Positions 18,262-26,889 of a stretch of 64,000 nt of DNA are shown here, one piece after another. The stretch lies in contig NZ_LT727828.1 of assembly GCF_900162685.1 (NCBI RefSeq), positions 770,824 through 834,823 on the forward strand, in the 5' to 3' direction. The stretch's first letter is position 1. The number at the start of each line of letters is the position of its first letter. Origin of the DNA: Terribacillus halophilus. Its GTDB lineage: Bacteria; Bacillota; Bacilli; Bacillales; Amphibacillaceae. The translations under genes were made by a program, and so were the position numbers. Below the pieces are notes generated by a model, which saw nothing but the letters and a program-made list of their open reading frames with translations, was not told where the DNA came from and searched no databases.

Positions 18262-18302
18262 AAGCTTTCGTTCCTTTCTGTCACAGCTTCTTGTCTATTA
18301 TA

Positions 18303-19184
18303 TTACGCATGAGACAATTCTGGGAACTGAAAGTCAGCGGGCAGAAGCTCTGGTTTGTTCACAAACAGTGCATCACGCTCGGTGTGCTGATGAACGAATG
18401 GTTCGAGATCCGGAAAAGTCGGTGTAAAATGGAAAATGACTTCTGTGATGCCTGGCTGTGTGACATAGCTTTCAATTTGCTGCCAGGAAATCCGGCTCTG
18501 GCTGATTACCTCGTAGAGATGCATCGTTTGGCCGATCTTTTTATAAAGGAGCAATGCATCGGGCTCCAACAGCTCAATGATTTCCAGGTCTGGGTCATAT
18601 AGCGTATGAAAGCCGAGTATATGCTGCCCGTCGGACACATCAAGCAAATGAGACTGCGGATAGCGTTTTCCGTACCGATCCAGCAATACGACCATGTCTT
18701 GTGGGTTGGCTGTTGGTGTTAGCTTGCGAAAGTCTGGAACAGGGCGCTGTCGTTGCGAAACTGGAGTAGAAAATAACTTTTCTTTTACTGCTGTCAGTCC
18801 GAGTTTATCGTAGAAACTTTCTGTTCCAGGGCGAGCGAATAAGTAAATCAGATCTGTTTCGGCTTCATATTGCTTGATCACACGCTGCAAGAGCTGTGTA
18901 GCTAATCCTCGATGCTGATAAGCGGGGTCCGTCATGACAGTACCGATTTGTATTGCCCGTCTTTTTACCTTTTGAATATGTACGGTGATGGCGCTTACAG
19001 AGACGTTTGCGACAATTTGTGTATCATCAGCAAAAGCGTGCGTGTGATAGCGCTCATTCCATAAGCCACTCTTATATAAGGCTTCAAAGTCAAAGCCGAA
19101 CGTCTTTTTTGCTAATTTGTTAAAACTCTTACGTAAATCTTGTTTGTGTGCAAATGCAGTCACTGCCTGCAGAGCAGTCATCAT
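18303..19184 (-). CDS. GNAT family N-acetyltransferase (two-domain)
   Basis: Predicted acetyl-CoA-dependent acyltransferase of 293 residues. Residues about 50-150 hold the GNAT core: VKRRAIQIGTVMTDPAYQHRG then LATQLLQRVI, the acetyl-CoA loop (Q/RxxGxA type), and LFARPGTESFYDKLGL as the last strand-helix. The C-terminal 130 residues are a second, divergent domain, a layout shared with Eis-like enzymes; substrate unknown. GGGGG precedes the tandem ATG start at 19184/19181. Confidence 0.8.
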   Translation of the reverse strand: MMTALQAVTAFAHKQDLRKSFNKLAKKTFGFDFEALYKSGLWNERYHTHAFADDTQIVANVSVSAITVHIQKVKRRAIQIGTVMTDPAYQHRGLATQLLQRVIKQYEAETDLIYLFARPGTESFYDKLGLTAVKEKLFSTPVSQRQRPVPDFRKLTPTANPQDMVVLLDRYGKRYPQSHLLDVSDGQHILGFHTLYDPDLEIIELLEPDALLLYKKIGQTMHLYEVISQSRISWQQIESYVTQPGITEVIFHFTPTFPDLEPFVHQHTERDALFVNKPELLPADFQFPELSHA

Positions 19185-19338
19185 GCATCCCCCTTTTCTG
19201 CTAAACGAATCGTGTTTACAAGATTATTATATTTCTATATTATAACAAAATTAGTGCTTGTATAGGGTGCGCTTTTTATTGACGAAGAAAAGGAAAACTT
19301 ACATAGTAGAAATAAGAGAGACAAATGAGGTGAGAAAC

Positions 19339-20190
19339 ATGCAACTAGGAGCAATTGAAGCAGGCGGAACAAAATTTGTCTGTGCTGTTGGTAACGAGCA
19401 TGGCCATGTAGAAGAAAGAGTTTCCTTCCCAACGACCAAACCGGAAGAAACAGTGCAGCTCGTGCTCAGCTTTTTCCAAGACAAAGGAATAGAAGCACTT
19501 GGTGTCGGTGCATTTGGACCAGTTGATGTAAAAGCGGACAGTCCGACTTACGGTACCATCGGCAACACACCGAAATTGCAGTGGAAGGACTATCCGCTGC
19601 TAGCTGTACTAAAAGAAAAGCTCGGTGTACCTGTCAAACTCGATACCGATGTGAATGCAGCTGCTTTAGGGGAGTATATGCACGGCGCTGCAAAAGATGC
19701 AGGAAGCTGCTTGTATATTACGGTCGGTACGGGTATCGGAGCTGGCGCCATTGTAAACGGAGAAACAGTGCAAGGCTTTTCCCATCCAGAAATGGGGCAT
19801 TTACTCATCAGACGTCAGCCGCACGATGCCTATCCAGGGAAATGCCCGTATCACAGCGATTGTTTAGAAGGACTTGCTGCTGGTCCTGCCATTGAAGCGC
19901 GCTGGGGCGAGCAAGCACAAAAGCTGTATCATCAAGAAGAAGTGTGGCAATTAGAAGCGCAATATTTGGCGCAAGCAATCATGAGTTACACCTTGGTGCT
20001 AAGTCCCGAGAAAATCATCATGGGCGGAGGCGTCATGAAAAAAGAAGGCCTGCATAACATGGTGCAGCAAGAGTTGGAAAATCTTATGCAGCGATATGTC
20101 CCGCTGCCAGACAATTACTTAGCAGCACCAGGCTTAGCAGACAATGCAGGTATCGTTGGTGCGCTTATGCTTGCGAAAGATGCACGTTAA
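19339..20190 (+). CDS. ROK family fructokinase
   Basis: Cytoplasmic sugar kinase of 283 residues that makes fructose-6-phosphate from fructose with ATP (GmuE/YdhR/ScrK type). Seen: phosphate motif GAIEAGGTKFVCAVG at the N-terminus, catalytic Asp in TDVNAAALGEY, ITVGTGIGAGAIV, and the zinc-binding part HPEMGHLLIRRQPHD with CPYHSDCLEGLAAGPA, which separates fructokinases from glucokinases in the family. GAGGTGAG lies 4 bases before the ATG at 19339; longer upstream codons lack a site. The next gene starts 18 bases on. Confidence 0.88.
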   Translation: MQLGAIEAGGTKFVCAVGNEHGHVEERVSFPTTKPEETVQLVLSFFQDKGIEALGVGAFGPVDVKADSPTYGTIGNTPKLQWKDYPLLAVLKEKLGVPVKLDTDVNAAALGEYMHGAAKDAGSCLYITVGTGIGAGAIVNGETVQGFSHPEMGHLLIRRQPHDAYPGKCPYHSDCLEGLAAGPAIEARWGEQAQKLYHQEEVWQLEAQYLAQAIMSYTLVLSPEKIIMGGGVMKKEGLHNMVQQELENLMQRYVPLPDNYLAAPGLADNAGIVGALMLAKDAR

Positions 20191-20208
20191 AAGAGGAGGA
20201 AAACCAAG

Positions 20209-20466
20209 ATGAATTATTATGCGGCATTTATCAAAATGGAGAAGCCGGAGCTGAATCAGCTTTATCGCCAAGCGCATTTAGATTATTTAGCTGATTTAGA
20301 AGAAAAAGGATTTATCTTTGCCAGAGGTGCGTTAGCGAATGAAGTAGGTGGTCTGGTAATCTATCAGGCGGAAAATGAGACAGAAGCGAGAACGTTGGCG
20401 GAGCAGGATCCTTATGTCGTAAATGGTGTACGCAGCTTACACTTGCACGAATGGAATAAGGTATAA
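20209..20466 (+). CDS. YciI family protein
   Basis: Small YCII-domain protein of 85 residues (ferredoxin-like fold). The family His-Asp pair is visible in RQAHLDYLADLEEKGFIFARG, and the C-terminal half has LAEQDPYVVNGVRSLHLHEW. Family members are putative dehydratase- or hydrolase-like enzymes with few proven activities. AGAGGAGG lies 7 bases before the ATG; it sits 18 bases after the fructokinase and is probably co-transcribed. Confidence 0.85.
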   Translation: MNYYAAFIKMEKPELNQLYRQAHLDYLADLEEKGFIFARGALANEVGGLVIYQAENETEARTLAEQDPYVVNGVRSLHLHEWNKV

Positions 20467-20537
20467 AATTACCATTTTTATAGAAGTAAGCATGATATAA
20501 TAGGTGACAATAATATAAGAGAATCGAGGTACAATCG

Positions 20538-21527
20538 ATGAAAGTACTAGTTACAGGCGGTGCCGGTTATATCGGCTCTCATGCAGTAGCCATGCTGCTG
20601 GAAAAAGGGCATCAAGCTGTTATTGTTGATAGTATACTAACCGGCCACTTAGATGCTGTTAATAAAAAAGCGGTATTTTATGAAGGGGATTTGCGAGATG
20701 CAGCTTTCTTGGATGACGTATTTGGGAAAGAGAAAGTAGATGCAGTTGTCCACTTTGCGGCAAGCTCCCTCGTTGGAGAATCTGTTGAGGATCCATTAAA
20801 GTACTTTGGCAATAATGTCTACGGCATGCAGGTGCTGCTTGAGACGATGCACAAGCACGAAGTGAAACGTATCGTTTTCTCTTCTACTGCAGCTACATAC
20901 GGCGATACAAATGTTGTGCCGCTAACAGAAGATCTGGATACAAACCCAGAAAGCCCGTATGGCGAATCCAAGTTGATGATGGAAAAAATGATGAAATGGT
21001 GTGACCAGGCATATGGCATTAAGTTCGTATCGCTTCGTTACTTCAATGTTGGCGGTGCGCATCCAGATGGTCAGATCGGTGAGGACCATCAGCCAGAAAC
21101 ACATTTAATACCAATCATTTTGCAAACAGCACTTGGTCAGCGTGATCACATCAGCATCTTTGGTGAGGATTATCCAACGGAAGATGGCACATGCATCCGC
21201 GACTATATTCACGTTATAGACTTAATTGATGCGCATGTATTGGCGCTCGAGTACTTGGAAAAAGGCGGTCAGAGTGATATCTTCAACCTCGGCTCCAGCC
21301 AAGGCTTCTCTGTAAAAGAGATGATTGACGTGGCGCGTGAAGTGACCGGTAAAGAGATTCCAGCACAAGTCGGCCCGCGTCGCGCAGGTGACCCAGCAGT
21401 GCTTATCGCAAGCTCCGCCAAAGCGAAGGACGTACTCGGCTGGAACCCGACTCGTACCGATATGAAAGACATCATCGGCGATGCTTGGAGATGGCATCAA
21501 AACCGTCCGAATGGGTATGATGCGTAA
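20538..21527 (+). CDS. galE: UDP-glucose 4-epimerase
   Basis: NAD-dependent short-chain dehydrogenase (329 residues) that interconverts UDP-glucose and UDP-galactose in the cytoplasm, feeding wall and exopolysaccharide synthesis. Seen: Rossmann motif TGGAGYIGSHAVAML (residues 6-20), catalytic Ser in FSSTAATYGD, Tyr and Lys in SPYGESKLMMEKM, and C-terminal WNPTRTDMKDIIGDAW. Full length for the family. The last 100 bases (21428-21527) have a 92% identical partner at 22786-22885, across an inserted GTPase gene. No sugar-pathway partner genes are adjacent except the fructokinase. Confidence 0.95.
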   Translation: MKVLVTGGAGYIGSHAVAMLLEKGHQAVIVDSILTGHLDAVNKKAVFYEGDLRDAAFLDDVFGKEKVDAVVHFAASSLVGESVEDPLKYFGNNVYGMQVLLETMHKHEVKRIVFSSTAATYGDTNVVPLTEDLDTNPESPYGESKLMMEKMMKWCDQAYGIKFVSLRYFNVGGAHPDGQIGEDHQPETHLIPIILQTALGQRDHISIFGEDYPTEDGTCIRDYIHVIDLIDAHVLALEYLEKGGQSDIFNLGSSQGFSVKEMIDVAREVTGKEIPAQVGPRRAGDPAVLIASSAKAKDVLGWNPTRTDMKDIIGDAWRWHQNRPNGYDA

Positions 21528-21552
21528 GTATTTCTAAATCTAATAGCAGTAT

Positions 21553-21590
21553 AATAAAGGCTGCCACATGTTGGGCAGCCTTTATTTTGA
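21553..21590 (+). terminator. Terminator after galE
   Basis: 13-bp perfect stem AATAAAGGCTGCC / GGCAGCCTTTATT with an 8-base loop, then TTTTGA. Because the galE end is duplicated, this terminator may have come with the insertion. Confidence 0.85.
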
Positions 21591-21625
21591 GTGATTAAAT
21601 ATAAGTTAGTGTAGGTCCACATAAG

Positions 21626-22609
21626 TCAATCTGCTTTTTTATATGCTTTATATAAATATCCCAAAGTTTCAGCATCTAAATTTATATCATTCTCATAAGC
21701 ATACTTTAAAGCGTAACCCAGTGTCAGAGTCATACCACCAGCTACGCCTGCCCCGGCTACAGATCCTGCTCCTGGAATTAATTTGACTACTTGACGAAAT
21801 AGACTTTTCCCAACGTTTCCTGTCAATGAAGTGATCGTTAATTCCTTTGCTCGTTCTTTACTTATTGGTTTTTCATATAATGTAGCTAACTTTACCATTA
21901 AGCCAACTTGTATACCTGTAATGGGCACTATATCGGAGCCAGGGATAGGTGTAGCTCCTACTGCACCAGCAGAGGTCGCTGCGGCCACTATCCATTTATT
22001 GGCTATAGCGGACTTTTCTTTTATCTTTTTTGTGAAGAGAATATCTTTTTTTTTGCGTTTTAATATATCCAAGATTGCGCCTCTTAGCTCATCAATGTTT
22101 TCACCTGTTCTGGAGGATATAGGGACAATATCGAATTTGTTCTTAGAATGTTTCCTTATATAGCTGACAAGATCAGCTATGTCATCCGCAGCGTCAATCT
22201 TATTCAAGACAATTATTATGTTTTTGTTTACTTTTTTAATTTCATCGAATGACTTTTTCTCTCCAGCAGAGAAGACCGTACCTGCAGCATTCAAAAAGAA
22301 TAGTATAATGTCAGCTTCTTTGTAAAATTTATACGTTTCCTCTGAATTTTTTTTATTTATGTCATCTAATCCAGGAGTGTCTGCAAAGATTATTCCTTTA
22401 TATGAATAACGGTCAATCTCTACAGTTTCCCCAGGTTTGGCTCCTACTTTTGCAACCTCAGCGCCTACTAATTTATTTATTGTGGATGATTTCCCGGAAT
22501 TAACATCTCCAATCATTGCAAAGACTATTTCTTTTCCTAACTGATCATTTACTAGTTTAATTTCGGTCTCATATGCATTATCAAATTCTTCTTCGTTAAA
22601 TTGGATCAA
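21626..22609 (-). CDS. GTPase with DUF697-type membrane domain
   Basis: Protein of about 327 residues. N-terminal Era/dynamin-like G domain: P-loop GDVNSGKSS, G3 ADTPGLDD, G4 NKID, G5 ISSRTG. C-terminal half has Ala/Gly-rich hydrophobic helices with ATPIPGSDIVPITGIQVGL, typical of DUF697/YcjF-like domains that associate with membranes. The TTG at 22609 is preferred because GGAAGGAAGG lies about 6 bases upstream; a TTG at 22645 has no site. Cellular role unknown; relatives include stress- and phage-defence-associated GTPases. It lies in a 1.26 kb segment between two copies of the galE 3' end, on the opposite strand to galE, and looks AT-rich compared with neighbours, so it was probably acquired. 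Confidence 0.8.
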   Translation of the reverse strand: MIQFNEEEFDNAYETEIKLVNDQLGKEIVFAMIGDVNSGKSSTINKLVGAEVAKVGAKPGETVEIDRYSYKGIIFADTPGLDDINKKNSEETYKFYKEADIILFFLNAAGTVFSAGEKKSFDEIKKVNKNIIIVLNKIDAADDIADLVSYIRKHSKNKFDIVPISSRTGENIDELRGAILDILKRKKKDILFTKKIKEKSAIANKWIVAAATSAGAVGATPIPGSDIVPITGIQVGLMVKLATLYEKPISKERAKELTITSLTGNVGKSLFRQVVKLIPGAGSVAGAGVAGGMTLTLGYALKYAYENDINLDAETLGYLYKAYKKAD

Positions 22610-22785
22610 TTCAAACCTTCCTTCCTTACATCTATTTTCTAACAAATATTAGTAGATTGTAAGTCTATTATATAGTATCTTACTACTAGAAAGCGGCTTC
22701 TTACTATGAAATTGATAATAAACTGAGTTTCGGTAAGTAAGTGAGTAATGTCTATATCTCTTTTATTTGTTATAGATATAGAAAG

Positions 22786-22885
22786 GGACGTACTCGGCTG
22801 GAACCCGACACGCACGGATATGAAAGACATCATTGGCGATGCGTGGAGATGGCATCAGAACCGTCCGAATGGGTATGAGGCATAA
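22786..22885 (+). pseudogene. galE 3'-end fragment (second copy)
   Basis: Encodes the last 33 codons of a UDP-glucose 4-epimerase, from DVLGWNPTRTDMKDIIG to the stop, without any 5' part. Likely the original chromosomal end displaced by insertion of the GTPase segment, or the reverse. Confidence 0.85.
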
Positions 22886-22892
22886 GTTCTTA

Positions 22893-22920
22893 CCCCCTTC
22901 CTAATTAGGAGGGGTTTTTT
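22893..22920 (+). terminator. Terminator after the galE fragment
   Basis: CCCC-TCCTAA / TTAGGA-GGGG stem followed by six T on the plus strand. Probably the ancestral galE terminator; it overlaps the stop of the convergent acetyltransferase. Confidence 0.8.
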
Positions 22921-23413
22921 CTTTTGCATAAACAAGTACTTCCTTATCATAGCGTTCAATTCGCTTCCAAACACGCATCCCTAATTTATCTGCAACACGG
23001 CAAGAAGCGAGGTTATCAGGGTAAATCAAAGCGATGATACGAGCCATATTTAATTGATTAAAAGCAAAGTCATTGAAAGCTAATGCAGCCTCGGTTGCAT
23101 AGCCTTGTCCCCAAAACGCTGGTGCGATCCAATAGCCGACTTCCATCTCTGTCGCAGCGTCTACTTCTTGCGGCACAAGACCTGCATGCCCGATTTTCTC
23201 TCCTGTTTCCTTTTCGATTAATACTTGCAGCCCGAGCTGCTCATTTTCTTTTCGGAGTGTTAAGTTCCAATTGAAAAATAATTGGGCGCCTTCTTTCGTT
23301 CGGGGTTGTCCGTTTCCAATATAACGGACAACGCGAGGGTCTGAGACTAAGCTTTCCAAGAACGGCAGGTCATCATTTGTGTAGGGCCTGATGAACAGAC
23401 GGTCTGTTTCCAT
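22901..23413 (-). CDS. GNAT family N-acetyltransferase (RimJ/RimL type)
   Basis: Acetyltransferase of 170 residues. Begins METDRLFIRPYTNDDLPFL, typical of the RimJ/RimL/SpeG-like Acetyltransf_3 group; the acetyl-CoA loop region is YWIAPAFWGQGYATEAALAF and the C-terminal strand is ASCRVADKLGMRVWKR. Acceptor unknown (ribosomal protein alpha-amine or small molecule). GGAGGAATTAATT lies before the ATG at 23413. Monocistronic, convergent with galE. Confidence 0.87.
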   Translation of the reverse strand: METDRLFIRPYTNDDLPFLESLVSDPRVVRYIGNGQPRTKEGAQLFFNWNLTLRKENEQLGLQVLIEKETGEKIGHAGLVPQEVDAATEMEVGYWIAPAFWGQGYATEAALAFNDFAFNQLNMARIIALIYPDNLASCRVADKLGMRVWKRIERYDKEVLVYAKEKTPPN

Positions 23414-23535
23414 AATAGAAATTAATTCCTCCTTTTTAGTAATTGACGCTTTGTTCGTGGTAATTCAGGTAATAGTTAGTCATATAGTGTTATTATTACT
23501 ATAACAGTTCATACATACACAGAGGAGTGGGGAAG

Positions 23536-24405
23536 ATGGCAGAAGCGAAATTATTCCTAGATACAAAGCATAGTCTTGCTGAAGGTCCGTTTTGGCGGGA
23601 AGAGACGGAAGAGCTGTATTGGGTTGATATTAACGGGCAATCCATCCACATCTACAATACCAAAACAGAAGAGAAGCGAGAAATTCCAGTTGACCAAAAA
23701 ATCGGTGCAGTTGTTTTAAAGAAAGACGGCGGATTGATTATGGCAATGGAAGAAGGCATTTACGAGACAGACAGTGATGTCAAAGCGAAAGTGCTTCTTC
23801 ACAGTCCGGAGCAAGACAGGCCTTCCAACCGTTTTAATGATGGAAAGGCTGACCCTTACGGCAGATTATGGGCGGGAACAATGCCTAAAAAAGGCAGCGA
23901 TTACAAAGGTGCATTCTATCGTATGGAAGTAGATCGTACATTAACACGGGTCATTGATGGTATTGGAAACTCAAATGGACTTGCTTGGAGTCCTGACCAC
24001 AAGTATTTTTACTATATTGATACACCTACAGGGGAAGTACAACGATTTGATTATGATGGAGAGAAAGGCGAAATAACGAATCCGCAGAAAATTATTTCAA
24101 TCAAGGACGGAAGACCGGATGGAATGACTATTGATGAAGAAGGCAAGTTATGGATCGCCCACTATGGCGGATCTAAAGTATCACGCTGGAATCCGGAAAC
24201 AGGAGAGCGGCTGCAAGAAGTTCACTTGCCAGTCAGTTCCGTAACGAGCTGTACATTCGGCGGTCCGGAACGAAAGACACTATATATCACAACAGCGAGA
24301 CAGAATCTGACAGAAGAAGAACTAAAGAAAGAACCGCTTTCTGGTGGCATTTTTGTATATGAAACAGATGTAGTAGGAGCGCCGAGCTATAAATTCGGGA
24401 AATAA
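23536..24405 (+). CDS. SMP-30/gluconolactonase/LRE family lactonase
   Basis: Six-bladed propeller hydrolase of 289 residues acting on sugar lactones with a divalent metal in the centre. Visible metal and active-site parts: Glu in HSLAEGPFW, Asn in RPSNRFNDGKADPYGRLWAG, Asn in IGNSNGLAWSPDHKYFYYID, and Asp in DGRPDGMTIDEEGKLWIAHY. The ATG at 23536 follows GAGGAGTGGGG; the upstream in-frame GTG lies inside that site. Single gene with its own terminator, no sugar dehydrogenase nearby, so the substrate is open (gluconolactone, arabinolactone or similar). Confidence 0.9.
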   Translation: MAEAKLFLDTKHSLAEGPFWREETEELYWVDINGQSIHIYNTKTEEKREIPVDQKIGAVVLKKDGGLIMAMEEGIYETDSDVKAKVLLHSPEQDRPSNRFNDGKADPYGRLWAGTMPKKGSDYKGAFYRMEVDRTLTRVIDGIGNSNGLAWSPDHKYFYYIDTPTGEVQRFDYDGEKGEITNPQKIISIKDGRPDGMTIDEEGKLWIAHYGGSKVSRWNPETGERLQEVHLPVSSVTSCTFGGPERKTLYITTARQNLTEEELKKEPLSGGIFVYETDVVGAPSYKFGK

Positions 24406-24406
24406 G

Positions 24407-24440
24407 AAAAACCGGTGCAGTTCAACTGCGCCGGTTTTTT
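24407..24440. terminator. Bidirectional terminator between lactonase and phr
   Basis: ACCGGTGCAG / CTGCGCCGGT stem (one G-T pair), loop TTCAA, flanked by A-run and six T. Serves the lactonase on the plus strand and the rap-phr unit on the minus strand. Confidence 0.85.
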
Positions 24441-24452
24441 GCCGCTTAAGTA

Positions 24453-24581
24453 TTAGAAATCTGTAAGTACAGGTGCGTTCGGCAGAGATCCTTTTACTGC
24501 TTGATCAGAGAATGAATAACCTGCTACAGAACTAACTATAGCTGCAAGTACTAGAAATGCTGCGATGCGTTTCTTTGTCAT
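24453..24581 (-). CDS. Phr-type signalling peptide precursor
   Basis: Peptide of 42 residues immediately behind rap. It begins MTKKRIAAFLVLAAIVSS, a classic positively charged start plus hydrophobic export segment, and ends LPNAPVLTDF. In Phr precursors the last 5-6 residues are released outside the cell, re-imported by the oligopeptide permease and bind the TPR domain of the cognate Rap, switching it off; here that would be something like VLTDF or PVLTDF (inference). The ribosome site AAGGAGGTGA overlaps the last codons and stop of rap, so translation is coupled, the usual rap-phr layout. Confidence 0.85.
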   Translation of the reverse strand: MTKKRIAAFLVLAAIVSSVAGYSFSDQAVKGSLPNAPVLTDF

Positions 24582-24586
24582 TATTA

Positions 24587-25684
24587 TCACCTCCTTGAAT
24601 GGAACATAACCACGTTATTCTGGTAACCCAAAGCCAATCTGTAATAATGATTTGCTCTTTCGAAGTTCTTTTCCTTATTGTAGAACGTTGCCATCTCATC
24701 CGCGTACTTTTGCAGCTCATAAATCCGGTTATGTTCTTTGAAATAATTGATGGCATTCTTAAGTGTGGCTGCATAAGTGCTAGGGTTTATATTAGCTGTA
24801 TGAAGTATTTGGAAATGCCAGTAGTAGTCACAGTTTCTCTCCGTATTTGATTTTTCCAAGCCTAATTCGCATAGTTGTTGTCCTTCTTCTATACGCTGCT
24901 CTGCAAACGAGATTTTAGCTAAAAGGTAAAGAGAAGGTATATAGTCGTCAAATTCTTCATATGGCAATGTCTTTTCCAGATATCGCTTGGCCGCAGAATA
25001 AAGACCTTTGTTCTCATATAACAATCCAAGATTATGATAGATACTCATCTGTACCGCCACATTTTGTTTTGTATTAGTATCTTGTAAAGCGGAATGCAAA
25101 TACTCTTCCGCCAAATCATACTCACCCATATCAATATAATTAAGTGCTATTAGATTCTTCATTCTCGTCAGTTTTTTCTCATATGTCGGATACAGCTGAT
25201 AAATATAAATGGCTTTCTCCGCATAGATGGCTGATCGATTGGTGTAGTCCAAGTAGTAGAGAGCGGATGCAAACAGGTCGAAGAATTCCGCTTTTTCGAT
25301 TTCATCTTGTATGTAAGTCAGGTAGGGCTCAACTTGGCCGTATTCCTCGATGGCGTTGTAATAGTCTTTTGTCGAATAAAGGTACATGCCTTTGAATAGG
25401 TGCAGGTAGTAGAGATGTTCTTCCTTGAGGTAAGGAGAGAAGCCTTCCACTTGGCGAATGAGCTTGTCCGCGTCTGGATAGTTTTTGCAGAGGATGTGGT
25501 GGCGGCTATGAATCAGAAGTGCAAGCTTGACGACGTCGTCAGTCGCTTCTCCTTTCGCGAGCTGTTCGGATACTTCCGACTTCAGCTTGTCCGCTGCTCG
25601 GACCTTTTTCAATTTGATGTTCATGTACCACAAATTGAGCAGTTCCTTTAGTTCTTCTGAGTTGAACGTGACGTCAGAACGCAT
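24587..25684 (-). CDS. Rap family response-regulator aspartate phosphatase / TPR protein
   Basis: Cytoplasmic protein of 365 residues. The N-terminal three-helix part (FNSEELKELLNLWYMNIKL) and following TPR repeats match the Rap family: GEYDLAEEYLHSALQ, YHNLGLLYENKGLYSAAKRYLEKTL, YELQKYADEMATFYNKEKNFERANHYYRLAL. Rap proteins dephosphorylate Spo0F~P or bind ComA-type regulators, delaying sporulation or competence, and are inhibited by Phr peptides. No helix-turn-helix, so it is not an NprR/PlcR type. Which regulator it targets cannot be told. The downstream phr precursor is in the same transcript. Confidence 0.88.
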   Translation of the reverse strand: MRSDVTFNSEELKELLNLWYMNIKLKKVRAADKLKSEVSEQLAKGEATDDVVKLALLIHSRHHILCKNYPDADKLIRQVEGFSPYLKEEHLYYLHLFKGMYLYSTKDYYNAIEEYGQVEPYLTYIQDEIEKAEFFDLFASALYYLDYTNRSAIYAEKAIYIYQLYPTYEKKLTRMKNLIALNYIDMGEYDLAEEYLHSALQDTNTKQNVAVQMSIYHNLGLLYENKGLYSAAKRYLEKTLPYEEFDDYIPSLYLLAKISFAEQRIEEGQQLCELGLEKSNTERNCDYYWHFQILHTANINPSTYAATLKNAINYFKEHNRIYELQKYADEMATFYNKEKNFERANHYYRLALGYQNNVVMFHSRR

Positions 25685-25837
25685 CTGTTACACTCCTTAG
25701 TCTGTAAGTTTTTGCCTGTCTCTAGCATAGCATGACTCAAGTTTGTTTTTTATTGGGAAAGTAGCTCGAATTTTATGACTTTATTTACTGTTTTTCGCCA
25801 TAAATCCACTCCATTAGGAAAGTTATTCAAGTTAATT

Positions 25838-25868
25838 AAAAAAAGCTCCCGTTAAAATAGCGGAAGCT
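25838..25868 (-). terminator. Terminator after acyltransferase
   Basis: On the minus strand AGCTTCCG / CGGGAGCT stem (one G-T pair) followed by seven T. Confidence 0.7.
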
Positions 25869-25878
25869 GACATAATGC

Positions 25879-26889
25879 TCATGAGATATGTTGTTTATCT
25901 TTCTCGTTCTGATGGCGCACTGGACCGCTTCCTAAAAATAAGAAAGAAAGCAAAGAAGATAATTTGAATAGATATCCTAGCAGCAAAGGGATACTCATAC
26001 CAATTATAGTGTAAAGCACGACTCCAGGTTGATAACCGATTAGCAAAGCAACGAGCGTATTAAGCGGTACATGCATATACATAATGGTTGCAGTGCTTTC
26101 TCCGAGTTTGGTTATCCAATCAAAGAACGCAATTTTTGCTAGATAATAGCAAAGAGAAAGAACGAGAAGAACAATAGAGATCGGAATAAGGATATCAAGC
26201 AGCATGTGCTCAAAGATTCTGTATTTCAAATCAAGTGTATAGCGAAGTGTGCCGCTAACATCTAACACGATAAAAGCAAAACAAATCAAGAGGCTGGTTA
26301 CAATCAATCTTTTACTCGTAATCCATTGGGTAATAATGCCCTTCATGTAATAGCCAATTGCAAAATAGCCAACTGTAACAAGTGTCACATCTGCATTCAG
26401 AGGGAAAGATAGACTTGGGTAGTAACTAGCTAAAACATGAGAAAGTATATAGCCGCTGCCGATAAGGCTTAACTGGACAGATAATGCATAACGAAGCAGA
26501 AAGCCAAAAAGCAGCCTTGTTAATAAAAGACAAGTAATAAACCAGAATACAGTATGGGCACCTTCCAGAACCATTCCGCCATAAAGAAAATTGGAAGCCG
26601 TATTAATCAAATAGCCATTCGTCGGATCAAAAGCATAGAATAGGAGAATAAACAGGATACCGTAAGACATGTATGGAACCATCAGTTGTCTGATTTGCAG
26701 CTTGCTCCAACTCCAGTAATCCGCCTTTTTAATCCCTTTAAAAATAAGTCCGCTTACAAAAAAGAAAAAGGGCATGCGGAACCAAGCTAGAAAATGATTG
26801 ATTTCCAAGTGGCCCGAATGCCCAATAACGACTAAGATAATGCTTAACCCTTTCGCTATATCTATCCATCGTTTGCGTGTCATAGTCAT
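25879..26889 (-). CDS. Membrane acyltransferase family 3 protein
   Basis: Polytopic membrane enzyme of 336 residues, about ten hydrophobic segments. The N-terminal KRWIDIAKGLSIILVVIGHS with the catalytic-type His, FRMPFFFFVSGLIFKG and later ...FWFITCLLLTRLLFG fit the Acyl_transf_3 / fucose 4-O-acetylase group, which transfers acetyl or succinyl groups to cell-surface sugars. The natural acceptor could be the exopolysaccharide or teichoic acid; no evidence ties it to the cluster at 33-46 kb. Followed by its own terminator. Confidence 0.82.
   Translation of the reverse strand: MTMTRKRWIDIAKGLSIILVVIGHSGHLEINHFLAWFRMPFFFFVSGLIFKGIKKADYWSWSKLQIRQLMVPYMSYGILFILLFYAFDPTNGYLINTASNFLYGGMVLEGAHTVFWFITCLLLTRLLFGFLLRYALSVQLSLIGSGYILSHVLASYYPSLSFPLNADVTLVTVGYFAIGYYMKGIITQWITSKRLIVTSLLICFAFIVLDVSGTLRYTLDLKYRIFEHMLLDILIPISIVLLVLSLCYYLAKIAFFDWITKLGESTATIMYMHVPLNTLVALLIGYQPGVVLYTIIGMSIPLLLGYLFKLSSLLSFLFLGSGPVRHQNEKDKQHIS

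Larger units (their letters stand above)
21428..22885. repeat. Direct repeat of galE 3' end flanking a GTPase insertion
   Basis: Bases 21428-21527 and 22786-22885 are 100-base direct copies with 8 differences. Seven are synonymous and one gives Asp to Glu at the next-to-last residue, so the second copy is not a decayed fragment but the end of another functional galE allele. It keeps its own stop codon (22883-22885) and a terminator. A 9-bp inverted repeat (TCTATATCT 22751-22759 / AGATATAGA 22774-22782) abuts the junction. Confidence 0.85.
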
